Shown here piece after piece: positions 9,001 through 17,620 of a stretch of 64,000 nt of DNA. The notes below the pieces were generated by a model that saw only the letters and a list, made by a program, of their open reading frames with translations, did no database searches and had not been told where the DNA came from. This stretch comes from an uncultured Ignavibacteria bacterium (GTDB lineage Bacteria; Bacteroidota; Ignavibacteria; Tepidaquicellales; Tepidaquicellaceae). Numbering within the stretch: position 1 is the first letter of the stretch; each line of letters begins with the position of its first letter. The stretch covers positions 9,845-73,844 of the forward strand of contig CALJIG010000055.1 of the NCBI GenBank assembly GCA_937974175.1, given 5' to 3'. The position numbers were made by a program, and so were the translations under genes.

Positions 9001-10173
9001 TTAAATCTGCTCCATTAAATTCAATAATTTCTCACCGTTTTTCTCAGAGTTAAAATACTTTTTAGCTTTCTCTCTACCGTTTTGTCCCATGGTAAAAGCT
9101 TTTTCAGGATTATCGACATAAAATTCTAATGCTTGTGCAACTTCATTAATTTTTTCAGGTGTAACAATTATACAGTCCTTATAATTTTCCAGATAAACTG
9201 AAACATCACTTACATTTGTTGTGATAACCGGGTTACCGGTTGCAAGAAACTCACCAAGCTTGAATGGGAATCCTGCATTTGCATATCCCGACCCTACTCT
9301 TGTCATACAAAGAATATCAGCACTGCTGATAAACTTAGTGTAATCTTCATCATTCAAATAACCTGCATATTTTATTTTCGGATGTGATGCTGCTGAAACT
9401 ATTTTTTCCGGATTGTTACCCATGCCTGAAAGCAGAAGCTCCGAATCGGGGAATTTTTTATTAAAAATTTTAAAAGCTTCTATTAGAGTATTAAGACCGT
9501 CTTTATGACCAAATGAACCTGAATAACAAATCCTGATTGTAGAATTAAATTTTTTCGAATCTTTAATGTCTTCAGAAATTACTGTGCTGACGGGTATATT
9601 AACTACAGGTATTTTTCCTGCTGTCCTATCTTTAAATAAATTTTCGAGATAGGCTGAAAGAACCACCACTGCATTACAAAACAGTGGAATTCTCTTTTCA
9701 AAAAATACAGTGCTTTTTATTTTTAATGAGTGGAGTGAACTATTGTTTTCTTTGGAGAGCCTGTAATCTTCTACTATATCAATTATGATTTTGTAACCAA
9801 TTAATTTAGCAAACAATATTACCAGAAAATTATCAATGGCAACACTATTGTAAACGTAAATTAAATTTTTCGTTGAGTATTTTTTAGACGATAAAAGAAA
9901 AAAGAAAAGATAAAACAATGTAAAAGGAAATAACAGGTAATATATCAAAGTAGAATGAAATCCTGCGCCTACATTTTTGTATCTTACCTTTTTATAATTG
10001 CCGTTAACTTGATTTCCGATTTTAATGTCTCCAACATTTCCAATCGTTAATACCTGAACATCTGCTTTAGTATTTTGAAGATAATCGATGAATAACTGAA
10101 CTCTTTTTGTTCCGGCCATACCTGTGGGATATGCAAATCCGCCGAGAAAAATTACATTAAGTCCTTTATTCAA
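9001..10173 (-). CDS. GT4-family glycosyltransferase
   Basis: The 390-residue protein has a GT-B layout. The N-terminal half has the glycine-rich acceptor loop (GGFAYPTGMAGTKRVQ, 11-26) and a hydrophobic stretch around 75-95 that may lie against the membrane. The C-terminal donor half has CYSGSFGHKDGLNTL (216-230) and FPFKLGEFLATGNPVITT (302-319), the latter at the place of the usual E-x7-E region. It probably adds one sugar to the lipid-linked repeat unit at the inner membrane. The start is TTG, and its first four bases (TTGA) contain the stop of the upstream acyltransferase gene, so the two are translationally coupled. Sugar specificity cannot be read from sequence. Confidence 0.88.
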   Translation of the reverse strand: MNKGLNVIFLGGFAYPTGMAGTKRVQLFIDYLQNTKADVQVLTIGNVGDIKIGNQVNGNYKKVRYKNVGAGFHSTLIYYLLFPFTLFYLFFFLLSSKKYSTKNLIYVYNSVAIDNFLVILFAKLIGYKIIIDIVEDYRLSKENNSSLHSLKIKSTVFFEKRIPLFCNAVVVLSAYLENLFKDRTAGKIPVVNIPVSTVISEDIKDSKKFNSTIRICYSGSFGHKDGLNTLIEAFKIFNKKFPDSELLLSGMGNNPEKIVSAASHPKIKYAGYLNDEDYTKFISSADILCMTRVGSGYANAGFPFKLGEFLATGNPVITTNVSDVSVYLENYKDCIIVTPEKINEVAQALEFYVDNPEKAFTMGQNGREKAKKYFNSEKNGEKLLNLMEQI

Positions 10174-10793
10174 ATTTTACTTTTTGGAATGATCAGCTTT
10201 GCCGGATTGCCTGCAACAATTGAATCTTCAGGAATATCTTTTAATGAAACCACGGAGCCTGTCCCTATAATAGAACGCGCGCCTATTTTTACTCCCTTAA
10301 GAATTGTGGAATTTGCGCCAATAAAAACATCATCACCGATTTCAACAGAAGCTGTCTTACAACCTTTGCTGTCTTCAATTGAATTTCTTCTTTCTGAATA
10401 GTTTAACGAATGATAATCATGGTCATAGATTCTGGAATTTCCCCCAATCTTTACATTATCACCTATTGTTATTGACGTCCTGGCTGAAAGTACAGTAGAA
10501 GTAAAACCACAGTTATTACCAATGGTGATTGTGCCTTTTCCAAGTGACTGAAAGCTTGCATAATTTGTAACACCAACCAGATTAGAACCCGGACGTGAAT
10601 TTAGCGTAAAGTTGTTTCCTATTTTTATAGTATGAGGTAGCTGAGAACGCACAAATACTTTTCCGTCAATTTTAATTTTTTTGCCAAATGAACCGCTAAC
10701 AAGAAACATAAAAAATTTAAATCTAAGAGTATAAACAAAAGCAGAAAGTGAAGCTGCTGCCATATACCCTAATTTTAAAAAAATTATCTTCAT
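10170..10793 (-). CDS. Left-handed beta-helix (hexapeptide-repeat) acyltransferase
   Basis: The 207-residue protein has an N-terminal hydrophobic segment (about 5-33), then hexapeptide-repeat coils, and the DHDYH motif (124-128), whose first His corresponds to the catalytic base of maltose/galactoside-type O-acetyltransferases. The C-terminal coil ends GNPAKLI. It most likely O-acetylates a sugar of the repeat unit using acetyl-CoA. It could instead supply the N-acetyltransferase step (LegH/PglD role) that is otherwise not visible in the nonulosonate module, though the membrane-proximal N-terminus and the DHDYH motif favour an O-acetyltransferase. It is coupled to the downstream GT4 gene by a 4-bp overlap. 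Confidence 0.85.
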   Translation of the reverse strand: MKIIFLKLGYMAAASLSAFVYTLRFKFFMFLVSGSFGKKIKIDGKVFVRSQLPHTIKIGNNFTLNSRPGSNLVGVTNYASFQSLGKGTITIGNNCGFTSTVLSARTSITIGDNVKIGGNSRIYDHDYHSLNYSERRNSIEDSKGCKTASVEIGDDVFIGANSTILKGVKIGARSIIGTGSVVSLKDIPEDSIVAGNPAKLIIPKSKI

Positions 10794-10807
10794 TGTAAAA
10801 CTATACT

Positions 10808-12082
10808 CTAATTTGTTTCTTGCACAAGTCTTGCAGGCTGGTTAAATACAGGCAGCCTGTTTTTAAATACGGTTGCTGCGTATGATTCCTTATTATCAAA
10901 TTTCACCATAAACATAAAACATAAAGCCATAAAAAACGGCTTTTGAAAAATACCCTGAGAATAACCAAGAACAAGCAAGCCGGCTATAATTGCCAATGGG
11001 AAATAAGAGTTAAAATTATACCTGCGGCAGTATTTCCGGTACGATAGAAACATCATAAGAAAATAATAACCAAAACCCACTGCTCCAAACTCCGCCAGAA
11101 GCAGCGTAGTTCCATTATTTCCTGTATTCTGATCATCAGCTACCTGAAAGAATCTTCCAATGCCAAAAATCGGCGAGGAATAAAAATTCTCCATATTAAT
11201 TTTGCCGCTCACAATCCTGGAATATACTTTTTCGGTTCCTGCTTTTTGAGATTCCTTGTACATTTTATCAACCTTCTCTTCCATAAAATTCAAATTTGTA
11301 TACAGGTTAAGAAAAATAAAGATGAGGACCGGCATCATTATAAATGAATAAATACTTCTGTATGAAATTAAAATATAAATACAAACGAAAATAAAGAACG
11401 CAAGGTATGCAGTTGTTGATTGAGTTGTAAGCAGTGCAATTAAGAAGATTGTATTTTTTTTGTTAAAAAATTTCTTATCCCGAATCAGATTAAAAGTTAA
11501 CGCTATAAAAAGAAACACTGAAAATCCACCTGGTTCCCAGAAAGGACCTGAATTTCTTGGTATTTCAACCTTATAGCCAAGCTCCATTGTATAAATAATA
11601 AAATGCTGCCGGTTTGGCTGAAACAAAGTTATTTTATCAAAGACAGGAGTAATATTCGAATATATAAAATCTGCAAGAGAAGGATTTATAAAAATAAGAA
11701 AAGTAATAATAAGACTTATAATGGAAAAAAAGTAAATCTGGTTGACAATATACTTATCAATATCCTTGCCAATTATTTTAACAGTAAAATATGCGAAATA
11801 TATTCTCATAAAATAAGCTACAATAATTCCAAGAATAAACTTATCATAGGCAAGAAGATGTAGCCCGAATAATGCAAGGAAAACCAGGTTATAAGAAACA
11901 ATTACTCTGTCGAATCTTTTTGACTTCATGATAAAAATAATCGTAGTCAAAACAAATCCTGCTATAAGAAATTCATTTCCGAACAAAATAGGCATGGAAG
12001 AAACTCCCATTAGAAGATACAGCAGAAAATGATTCAGAAATTTATTTTCTACTTTACCAACTTGAGTAAACCGTGGCTGCAT
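10808..12082 (-). CDS. O-antigen polymerase/ligase-like membrane protein (Wzy candidate)
   Basis: The 424-residue protein is almost entirely hydrophobic, with roughly ten transmembrane segments and a larger polar loop near residues 260-310 that includes FGIGRFFQVADDQNTGNNGTT. The segment GTTLLLAEFGAVGFGYYFL afterwards is typical of the O-antigen polymerase/ligase family. With a Wzx flippase and a Wzc-type kinase in the same locus, the simplest reading is the Wzy polymerase that links repeat units at the periplasmic face. A WaaL-like ligase is the alternative and cannot be separated from sequence alone. ATG start. Confidence 0.8.
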   Translation of the reverse strand: MQPRFTQVGKVENKFLNHFLLYLLMGVSSMPILFGNEFLIAGFVLTTIIFIMKSKRFDRVIVSYNLVFLALFGLHLLAYDKFILGIIVAYFMRIYFAYFTVKIIGKDIDKYIVNQIYFFSIISLIITFLIFINPSLADFIYSNITPVFDKITLFQPNRQHFIIYTMELGYKVEIPRNSGPFWEPGGFSVFLFIALTFNLIRDKKFFNKKNTIFLIALLTTQSTTAYLAFFIFVCIYILISYRSIYSFIMMPVLIFIFLNLYTNLNFMEEKVDKMYKESQKAGTEKVYSRIVSGKINMENFYSSPIFGIGRFFQVADDQNTGNNGTTLLLAEFGAVGFGYYFLMMFLSYRKYCRRYNFNSYFPLAIIAGLLVLGYSQGIFQKPFFMALCFMFMVKFDNKESYAATVFKNRLPVFNQPARLVQETN

Positions 12083-12138
12083 TAAATATTAGATGTGTGC
12101 TGATTTATAATTATTGTTAAAAGTACACCCGGAACAAG

Positions 12139-13452
12139 TTACAAACTACTACAAAATTTTTCGAAATCTTTATGGAACTTAATTTTTTTTACATCTTTTA
12201 GAAAATTCATCATTTCAATACCCGGCAATTCAATCAAATTAATTTCACAGTCAAACTCAATTGCTTCAAAAATTACAAACGTATATACTCCGACAAAATA
12301 TTTAGACTCAGCTAAAAGCAAATGCAGGTCCGATTTTGAATCCGGAAAAACCACATTATCATATTCTTTCAGTTTTTTGAAATAAATATTTTTTTCAAGC
12401 TCAGGATATTCTACCGGATGAAGCTTATAAATTATTTTGTAATTTTTTAATAATGCAATATTGTTTAATACTTCTTTAGCTATTTCATTTGTAAGGTCGT
12501 ATTGCGATGCAATTAAAATTTGTTTATCATTTTTTTTTACAGAGCCATATTTAGATTTTTTAATTTCCAGTAAATCATTTTTTCTTATCGAAATATTATC
12601 CGGTTTAATAGGAAGCTTACATGAAGTTTTCCAAAGTTCATTCCATACAATAAATTTATCAGGAAAATACTTGTGTTCACCTTCCTTGACTGTGGGATAA
12701 TGATAGATGATATCCTCTCCAACCATAACACCATGCTGCAGTTCAGTTGTCTCTATTCTTCGTTCTTTAGCTGCTGTTACAATTGCCATTTTACTGTTAT
12801 AGTCTACCAAAAATATTTTCTCAGGCTTTTTTAAATCGAGTAGTTTTTTATAATAAAACAACTCTGCTTTATAAAATGACACAAGATATGAAACAATTGG
12901 ATTTAAATCTAAATCTGTATTTAAATTATCTGAAAAGAATTTTTCAATTTTTTTTAATATAGTTAAGTCTTCATTTTTTAAAACAAACCTGTCAGTTTTT
13001 GCCTTTTTTAAAGCACTATATTCAATAAAATCCAGATGTTTAACTTCACTACTCTTCTGCGTTAAATGGTCAGTAGTATAATTTGATTGATATCTTATTA
13101 CAGATAAATTTTTCTTTTTTAGTTCCTCTGTAAAAAAACTTGTATAAGGGTCTACAAATTTTCCGTTAACATTCACATATCTGGAACTTTCAAAAACCAG
13201 AACATTGGAGTGTTTATTATCTCTTAACGGATTATAAAGCAATATATTTTTAAAACGAAATCTTTTATTTAAAATTCTTTTTATTGTACTGCCTCTGTAA
13301 GCCGGTTTATCATTTTTAACTTTAGCAAGTAAATGTTGAAATATATTTACTCTGCAGAGCTGCCAAATATATATTCCGTCCGATTGCCATTCGAATATAT
13401 CATTTTCTTTTTCAAATTCTAAAAACAGTTTAGCAATTTCTCCCGGTCTCAT
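12139..13452 (-). CDS. Putative GT-B-type surface-polysaccharide glycosyltransferase with HP motif
   Basis: The 437-residue protein has no family I can name with certainty. Residues 19-42 have the tryptophan-rich pattern seen at the N-terminus of several capsule proteins. The C-terminal half has LQHGVMVGED (239-248), IYKLHPVEYPE (341-351) and VGVYTFVIFEAIEF (387-400). The HP motif followed by a V/S/T-rich turn and EA resembles the donor site of bacterial sialyltransferase and CDP-glycerol-transferase-like GT-B enzymes. As the locus makes a CMP-nonulosonate and has no other obvious transferase for it, this gene is a candidate; that is inference. It sits between Wzx and Wzy genes. Confidence 0.6.
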   Translation of the reverse strand: MRPGEIAKLFLEFEKENDIFEWQSDGIYIWQLCRVNIFQHLLAKVKNDKPAYRGSTIKRILNKRFRFKNILLYNPLRDNKHSNVLVFESSRYVNVNGKFVDPYTSFFTEELKKKNLSVIRYQSNYTTDHLTQKSSEVKHLDFIEYSALKKAKTDRFVLKNEDLTILKKIEKFFSDNLNTDLDLNPIVSYLVSFYKAELFYYKKLLDLKKPEKIFLVDYNSKMAIVTAAKERRIETTELQHGVMVGEDIIYHYPTVKEGEHKYFPDKFIVWNELWKTSCKLPIKPDNISIRKNDLLEIKKSKYGSVKKNDKQILIASQYDLTNEIAKEVLNNIALLKNYKIIYKLHPVEYPELEKNIYFKKLKEYDNVVFPDSKSDLHLLLAESKYFVGVYTFVIFEAIEFDCEINLIELPGIEMMNFLKDVKKIKFHKDFEKFCSSL

Positions 13453-13455
13453 AAA

Positions 13456-14880
13456 TCACATGCTTTGATAAGCTGACTTTAAAAGCGGATAATATTTTTT
13501 TAGAAGTATTCCTGAAACAACTAAAGCAAACAAAGTCTTTAAACCCAGTGAATAATAGATTGGCATTACAAGTACAAACTCAAAAAATACAAACGTGAGC
13601 ACTAAAGCTGCAAATACAATCGTCAACATTTTCCAGTTGAATTCTACAAAAAAACAATTTTTCTTGGAGTAATAATATCCTGCTACAACTACAAACAGCA
13701 TTGAAAGTACAGTTGCATAAGCAGCACCAAAAGCACCCAGATACGGTATCAAAAGAAAATTAAGAATAATATTAAATACCGAACTCAGGAGATATATAAA
13801 CATATTTTGTTTCATCTTTTTGCTCTGCTCAAAGTACCGTGCAATCAAACCGCCTGCTACAGATAAAAAATATGAGAATGCAATAACAGGAACATACAAG
13901 TATGCATTAACATAAGCAGCATCAAAGAACAAAACAACAACTTCTCTTGAAAAAAAACTAAGAAGAAAGAAGAATAAAAGTATTAGAATTAAAAAAAGAT
14001 TGTTGAAATCATATATACTCTTCTTTGCACCAGATACATCTTCTGAATTTGCAAGACGGAAAAAAACCGGTCTGTATGCTAAATTAAAACTTGCTGATAA
14101 GATGAGCGCAATACCTGCTATCTTGTATGATAAGGAGTAAATACCAACTTCAGTTAATGAAAAATATCTTTCAATGAAAATTCTATCTGATAAATCAAGA
14201 ATCCACGAAGATAGTAAAGTCGGTATTGCAGGCAGCGCAAACAATAGCGCTGCTTTAAAGTAAGAAAACTTAAAATTAAAAGTGAAGTTCTTTACAGCAA
14301 TGTAAATATAAACAGGCAGAAATAATGCTGAGCCTATAAGCGTTGCAAGTAAGTACCCCGCTGCACCTTGTTTCAGGTAAACAACAAAGTATAGAATGAG
14401 TGTGCTGTTTACTATAAAAAAAATAATCGAAAGCGCAACGTATGTAGATGCCCTCTCTTTTATCATCAATACTTTTTGCGGTACATCAAAAAAGCATGTG
14501 ATAAAAATGGTCAGCATTGAATATGCGAAGTAAGGATAAAAACTTATCGAGTTATATATTCCATCGATTAAATTTTGGAACAGAAAAATTAAACTTATCC
14601 ACACTACCGAACTGACTACTATAGAAATGTATATCGAGCCTAGAAATCTTTTGCGTAAATCTTCAGTTTCACAATCCCAGTACAATCTAAAAATAGAAGT
14701 ACCAAGGCTTAATGAAAAAAATATTGTTACAATTGCTTCAAGAGCCCACATGGAACTAAGTATTCCATATTCGCTCGGAGTTAAATATTTAGTGTATATC
14801 GGAAGTAAAACAAAACTGGCAGCTTTAGGCAGGATATTACCTATAGTATATATTAATGTATTTTTGGCAACTTTAGACAA
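13456..14880 (-). CDS. Wzx-type oligosaccharide flippase (MATE-like/PST family)
   Basis: The 474-residue polytopic protein has about twelve to fourteen membrane segments. The N-terminal signature AKNTLIYTIGNILPKAASF, followed by VLLPIYTKYLTPSEYGI, is characteristic of polysaccharide transporters of the MOP superfamily. It is predicted to flip undecaprenyl-diphosphate-linked repeat units across the inner membrane for the Wzy polymerase two genes downstream. The start is TTG with a GGAAAG ribosome-binding sequence about 8 nt before it. It lies 18 bp after the SGNH hydrolase gene. No truncation is visible. Confidence 0.88.
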   Translation of the reverse strand: MSKVAKNTLIYTIGNILPKAASFVLLPIYTKYLTPSEYGILSSMWALEAIVTIFFSLSLGTSIFRLYWDCETEDLRKRFLGSIYISIVVSSVVWISLIFLFQNLIDGIYNSISFYPYFAYSMLTIFITCFFDVPQKVLMIKERASTYVALSIIFFIVNSTLILYFVVYLKQGAAGYLLATLIGSALFLPVYIYIAVKNFTFNFKFSYFKAALLFALPAIPTLLSSWILDLSDRIFIERYFSLTEVGIYSLSYKIAGIALILSASFNLAYRPVFFRLANSEDVSGAKKSIYDFNNLFLILILLFFFLLSFFSREVVVLFFDAAYVNAYLYVPVIAFSYFLSVAGGLIARYFEQSKKMKQNMFIYLLSSVFNIILNFLLIPYLGAFGAAYATVLSMLFVVVAGYYYSKKNCFFVEFNWKMLTIVFAALVLTFVFFEFVLVMPIYYSLGLKTLFALVVSGILLKKYYPLLKSAYQSM

Positions 14881-14898
14881 TCAGATTCTTTCCGGTAT

Positions 14899-15639
14899 TT
14901 AAGGCAGGTATTTCTTTTCAATCTCAATTATCATGTCAGCATAAATTCTGTGTGATAACTTTGTAATGTGATGCCCGTCTTCTTTCAAAACATAATCATC
15001 TAAATTTTTTATGTTGCTCTCCACAAATTTATTTACATCCAGTAAATGAACATTTTCAAATCCCGTCTCTTTAATGCTCCTCGTTATCAATTCATTATAA
15101 TCAGTTATACTTTTTTTCAATCCCGGTGACTGAGTTTCTATAGCATCATTGGTGGGAACAATATTAAACACATAAACTCTCTTTGCGACTTTCGAAGCTA
15201 AAGTTAAAAATTTTTTATACTCTTCAAAAAATTCATCAGGCTTTACAAGGAAATACTTCAGTCCAAGATTTTGAAGCTTTGACCTGTGATTATGAAGGAA
15301 TTTTATTACATGTTTTCTTAGAAAATTCGGAAGCTTGGATATAATATTCCGGACTTTTCTTGGTATAGGCCGCGGCGCGCAGTCAACAATTCCATTCTGT
15401 AGAATTATAACATCTGCCTTATCGCCGTAATACCGGTTATCTTCAAAGAACCATGCGCATAAATCTTTTATAGTAGTATTGCTTCTCGAATGGTCAACAA
15501 TCTCAGGTTCACTTTTTGCCTGTTCTCTGAACCAGTTTAGAAACAGAGAAAAATATCTTTCATCGTAATTTACAACTCCGGGCCTTGGAAGCCCGAGAGA
15601 ATCTGCATACAATCTTATTTGATGTTTACTGCTGTTCAA
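14899..15639 (-). CDS. SGNH/GDSL-fold hydrolase or acyl esterase
   Basis: The 246-residue protein has an SGNH-like layout. Block I is YADSLGLPR with candidate nucleophile Ser14. A later LQNGIVDCAPRP segment (80-90) supplies the Gly/Asn oxyanion region. Near the C-terminus DGHHITKLSHRIYADMI gives Asp221 and His224 of the catalytic pair. There is no signal peptide, so it is probably cytoplasmic. In polysaccharide loci such enzymes add or remove acyl groups on sugars. The start is TTG; no ATG is available upstream of block I. It lies between the Gfo/Idh gene and Wzx. Confidence 0.72.
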   Translation of the reverse strand: MNSSKHQIRLYADSLGLPRPGVVNYDERYFSLFLNWFREQAKSEPEIVDHSRSNTTIKDLCAWFFEDNRYYGDKADVIILQNGIVDCAPRPIPRKVRNIISKLPNFLRKHVIKFLHNHRSKLQNLGLKYFLVKPDEFFEEYKKFLTLASKVAKRVYVFNIVPTNDAIETQSPGLKKSITDYNELITRSIKETGFENVHLLDVNKFVESNIKNLDDYVLKEDGHHITKLSHRIYADMIIEIEKKYLP

Positions 15640-15657
15640 AAAATCTTATCTGGAATA

Positions 15658-16611
15658 TTATTTACTGCCTTTGCAAATTTTATTGTAATAGTTCTCAATA
15701 TTTGCAAGCTGTTCATTTATATCACTTATATTTTCGAACTTATCATTTAAATAATTTTCAACTTGTTTGTGAAGTCCCGGTTTAAAATCTGTATCAGCTT
15801 TATCATCAATTTCAAGAAACTCAACAGCGACACTACCAATTTTTTGAATCTGAAGTTTTTCAACAGGTTTGAATAACAAGCGATGCTTTCTCGTTAATAT
15901 TTCTACAACCCATCTTCCCGGTGCTTCCCAGTTTGCATTATAAGAGAATAAAGAGCCTGAATCTGTAACTCCGGCGCCGGTAAATACTGACCCTGATGGA
16001 TGCCAGGATAAACTTCCGGAAGTATATGTTGAAAAATTTTTCGGCTTGCCTCCAAGATAAAACGCTAAATCAATTATGTGTGATGAGTTGTGAAGGAACC
16101 ATTCTTCTAAAACTCCTTCGCCTTTTTTTAATGTGCCGATAATATGGCTCCATTCAGTAAATTCGAAATAGAAAGATGTTACTCCGCCATCCTCTTTTAT
16201 TATTTCTTTTGCTTTTTCTACTGATGCAAAAAATCTTCTGTTATATCCCACGTAAACTTTGGCATCATTTGCGTTTGCCGTTTCAGCAACCATTTTTACA
16301 TCTTCATAATTTTTTCCGCCCGGTTTTTCAACAAGAATATCTTTGTATCCCGCATTAATTAAATCGAGCGTAACTTCACCAAGTAAATGCTCGGGAGCTG
16401 CATTTATTACCTTTGGGAAAACTTCTGTATTATTTTTTAAATAATTTTTAATCCCTCCAAGAATAACATCCTGACCGGTTTTTTCTTTAAATTCCGCTGC
16501 TGACTTTTCAGTATTTCCCACAGTAATAAATGGCACTTTCATATCAATAAGTACTTTAGCATAATCAACTGCCATCGGCCCTGCCCCGATAAGTAAAACT
16601 TTTTTTTCCAT
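15658..16611 (-). CDS. Gfo/Idh/MocA-family oxidoreductase
   Basis: The 317-residue NAD(P)-dependent enzyme has the Rossmann motif LLIGAGPMA (6-14), EKP (95-97), GYNRRFF (122-128) and HNSSHIIDLAFYLGG (174-188), with a His at the usual catalytic position. It is typical of nucleotide-sugar or free-sugar dehydrogenases in surface-polysaccharide loci. It is followed by the SGNH hydrolase and preceded, at 21 bp, by another Gfo/Idh gene, so the two may act as a pair next to the nonulosonate module. The PtmF-type enzymes of the Campylobacter legionaminic route are a possible comparison, but I cannot assign a reaction. ATG start. Confidence 0.85.
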   Translation of the reverse strand: MEKKVLLIGAGPMAVDYAKVLIDMKVPFITVGNTEKSAAEFKEKTGQDVILGGIKNYLKNNTEVFPKVINAAPEHLLGEVTLDLINAGYKDILVEKPGGKNYEDVKMVAETANANDAKVYVGYNRRFFASVEKAKEIIKEDGGVTSFYFEFTEWSHIIGTLKKGEGVLEEWFLHNSSHIIDLAFYLGGKPKNFSTYTSGSLSWHPSGSVFTGAGVTDSGSLFSYNANWEAPGRWVVEILTRKHRLLFKPVEKLQIQKIGSVAVEFLEIDDKADTDFKPGLHKQVENYLNDKFENISDINEQLANIENYYNKICKGSK

Positions 16612-16632
16612 TAGTCTTGTTGTAAAATAATT

Positions 16633-17607
16633 TTAAGTAAAAGGATAATAATCTATCTTCTCGTTGTATTTATTAAAGTGCTCAAGTATTGGTGAATATA
16701 ATTGTATATGCGTATTCATACTTTCATCATATTCAACCAACTCACATTTATCTGTATTTAATAAATCAGCAACTATCTTGCTTGTCATTTCGCTTTGATA
16801 AGGAATTCTGAAATCCAGCTCATTCCATTTCCATTCATCGGAATGCTTCTGCATCCAGATTTTTCCTTCAGACTCTCTCGAAACAATTTTGCACTTCTCG
16901 TTATTAATATAAATTACAGCCGGTGAATCTCCTCCATTATATGATGTAAACATTCCTGCGCTTCCATTTGCAAATTTCACAATAAGTGTTCCGTTAAACT
17001 CCCAGAAGCCTTCTCTTTTACTTGTTATAAATTTTTTATCAAGAAGAGAACAATCCACAGTGAATTCTGTACACCCTGAAAGATAGACCATGTGATCAAC
17101 GTAGTGTATAATATTCGACATTAACCTGTAATTACTGCCTGATACAAAGTACTGTAAATCAGTGTTTATAAAATCTTCTTTAATATCTCTATAGAAAGGC
17201 ATTGTTCGCATGCTGCAGTTTACAAATGCTTTTATTTTCTTTTCATCGAGTAATTTTTTGAAAGAATGATAATCCTGCTCTTTGTTAAACAAGACTTTTT
17301 CCAAAAGAAAATTTTTCACATCAACTTTAGCAAGAAGTTTAGTAAGCGCTTCAAATCTTGTATCGCAGGAAGATGCGCTTATAACTACATCAAAACTTTT
17401 ATCGGTAAGCTCATCGACTGATTGATAATAACTTATTGTATGATTTCCTCCTTGTCCCGTAAACCCTTCGAATCTTTCTTTTGCAACATCAAGAGAATTT
17501 TGGAACGGATCAACGACACTAATTTTTAAATCATCCTGAACTAATTTTAATGCCTGCAAATGACGGCTGCCCAGCTGCCCTGCGCCTATTACTAAAACTG
17601 TTTTCAT
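16633..17607 (-). CDS. Gfo/Idh/MocA-like oxidoreductase with altered EKP motif
   Basis: The 324-residue protein has an N-terminal Rossmann motif VIGAGQLGSRHL (6-17) and the two-domain length of the family. At the place of the EKP motif it has LLEKVLF, so Lys104 is kept but Pro is replaced by Val. The later SNIIHYVDHMVYLSG (164-178) keeps a His-x2-Asp arrangement. It may therefore work on an unusual substrate or have a different mechanism. It lies 14 bp downstream of the CBS-domain nucleotidyltransferase gene and 21 bp upstream of the canonical Gfo/Idh gene, and it belongs with the nonulosonate module by position. ATG start. Confidence 0.78.
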   Translation of the reverse strand: MKTVLVIGAGQLGSRHLQALKLVQDDLKISVVDPFQNSLDVAKERFEGFTGQGGNHTISYYQSVDELTDKSFDVVISASSCDTRFEALTKLLAKVDVKNFLLEKVLFNKEQDYHSFKKLLDEKKIKAFVNCSMRTMPFYRDIKEDFINTDLQYFVSGSNYRLMSNIIHYVDHMVYLSGCTEFTVDCSLLDKKFITSKREGFWEFNGTLIVKFANGSAGMFTSYNGGDSPAVIYINNEKCKIVSRESEGKIWMQKHSDEWKWNELDFRIPYQSEMTSKIVADLLNTDKCELVEYDESMNTHIQLYSPILEHFNKYNEKIDYYPFT

Positions 17608-17620
17608 TTATTTTTTAAAT

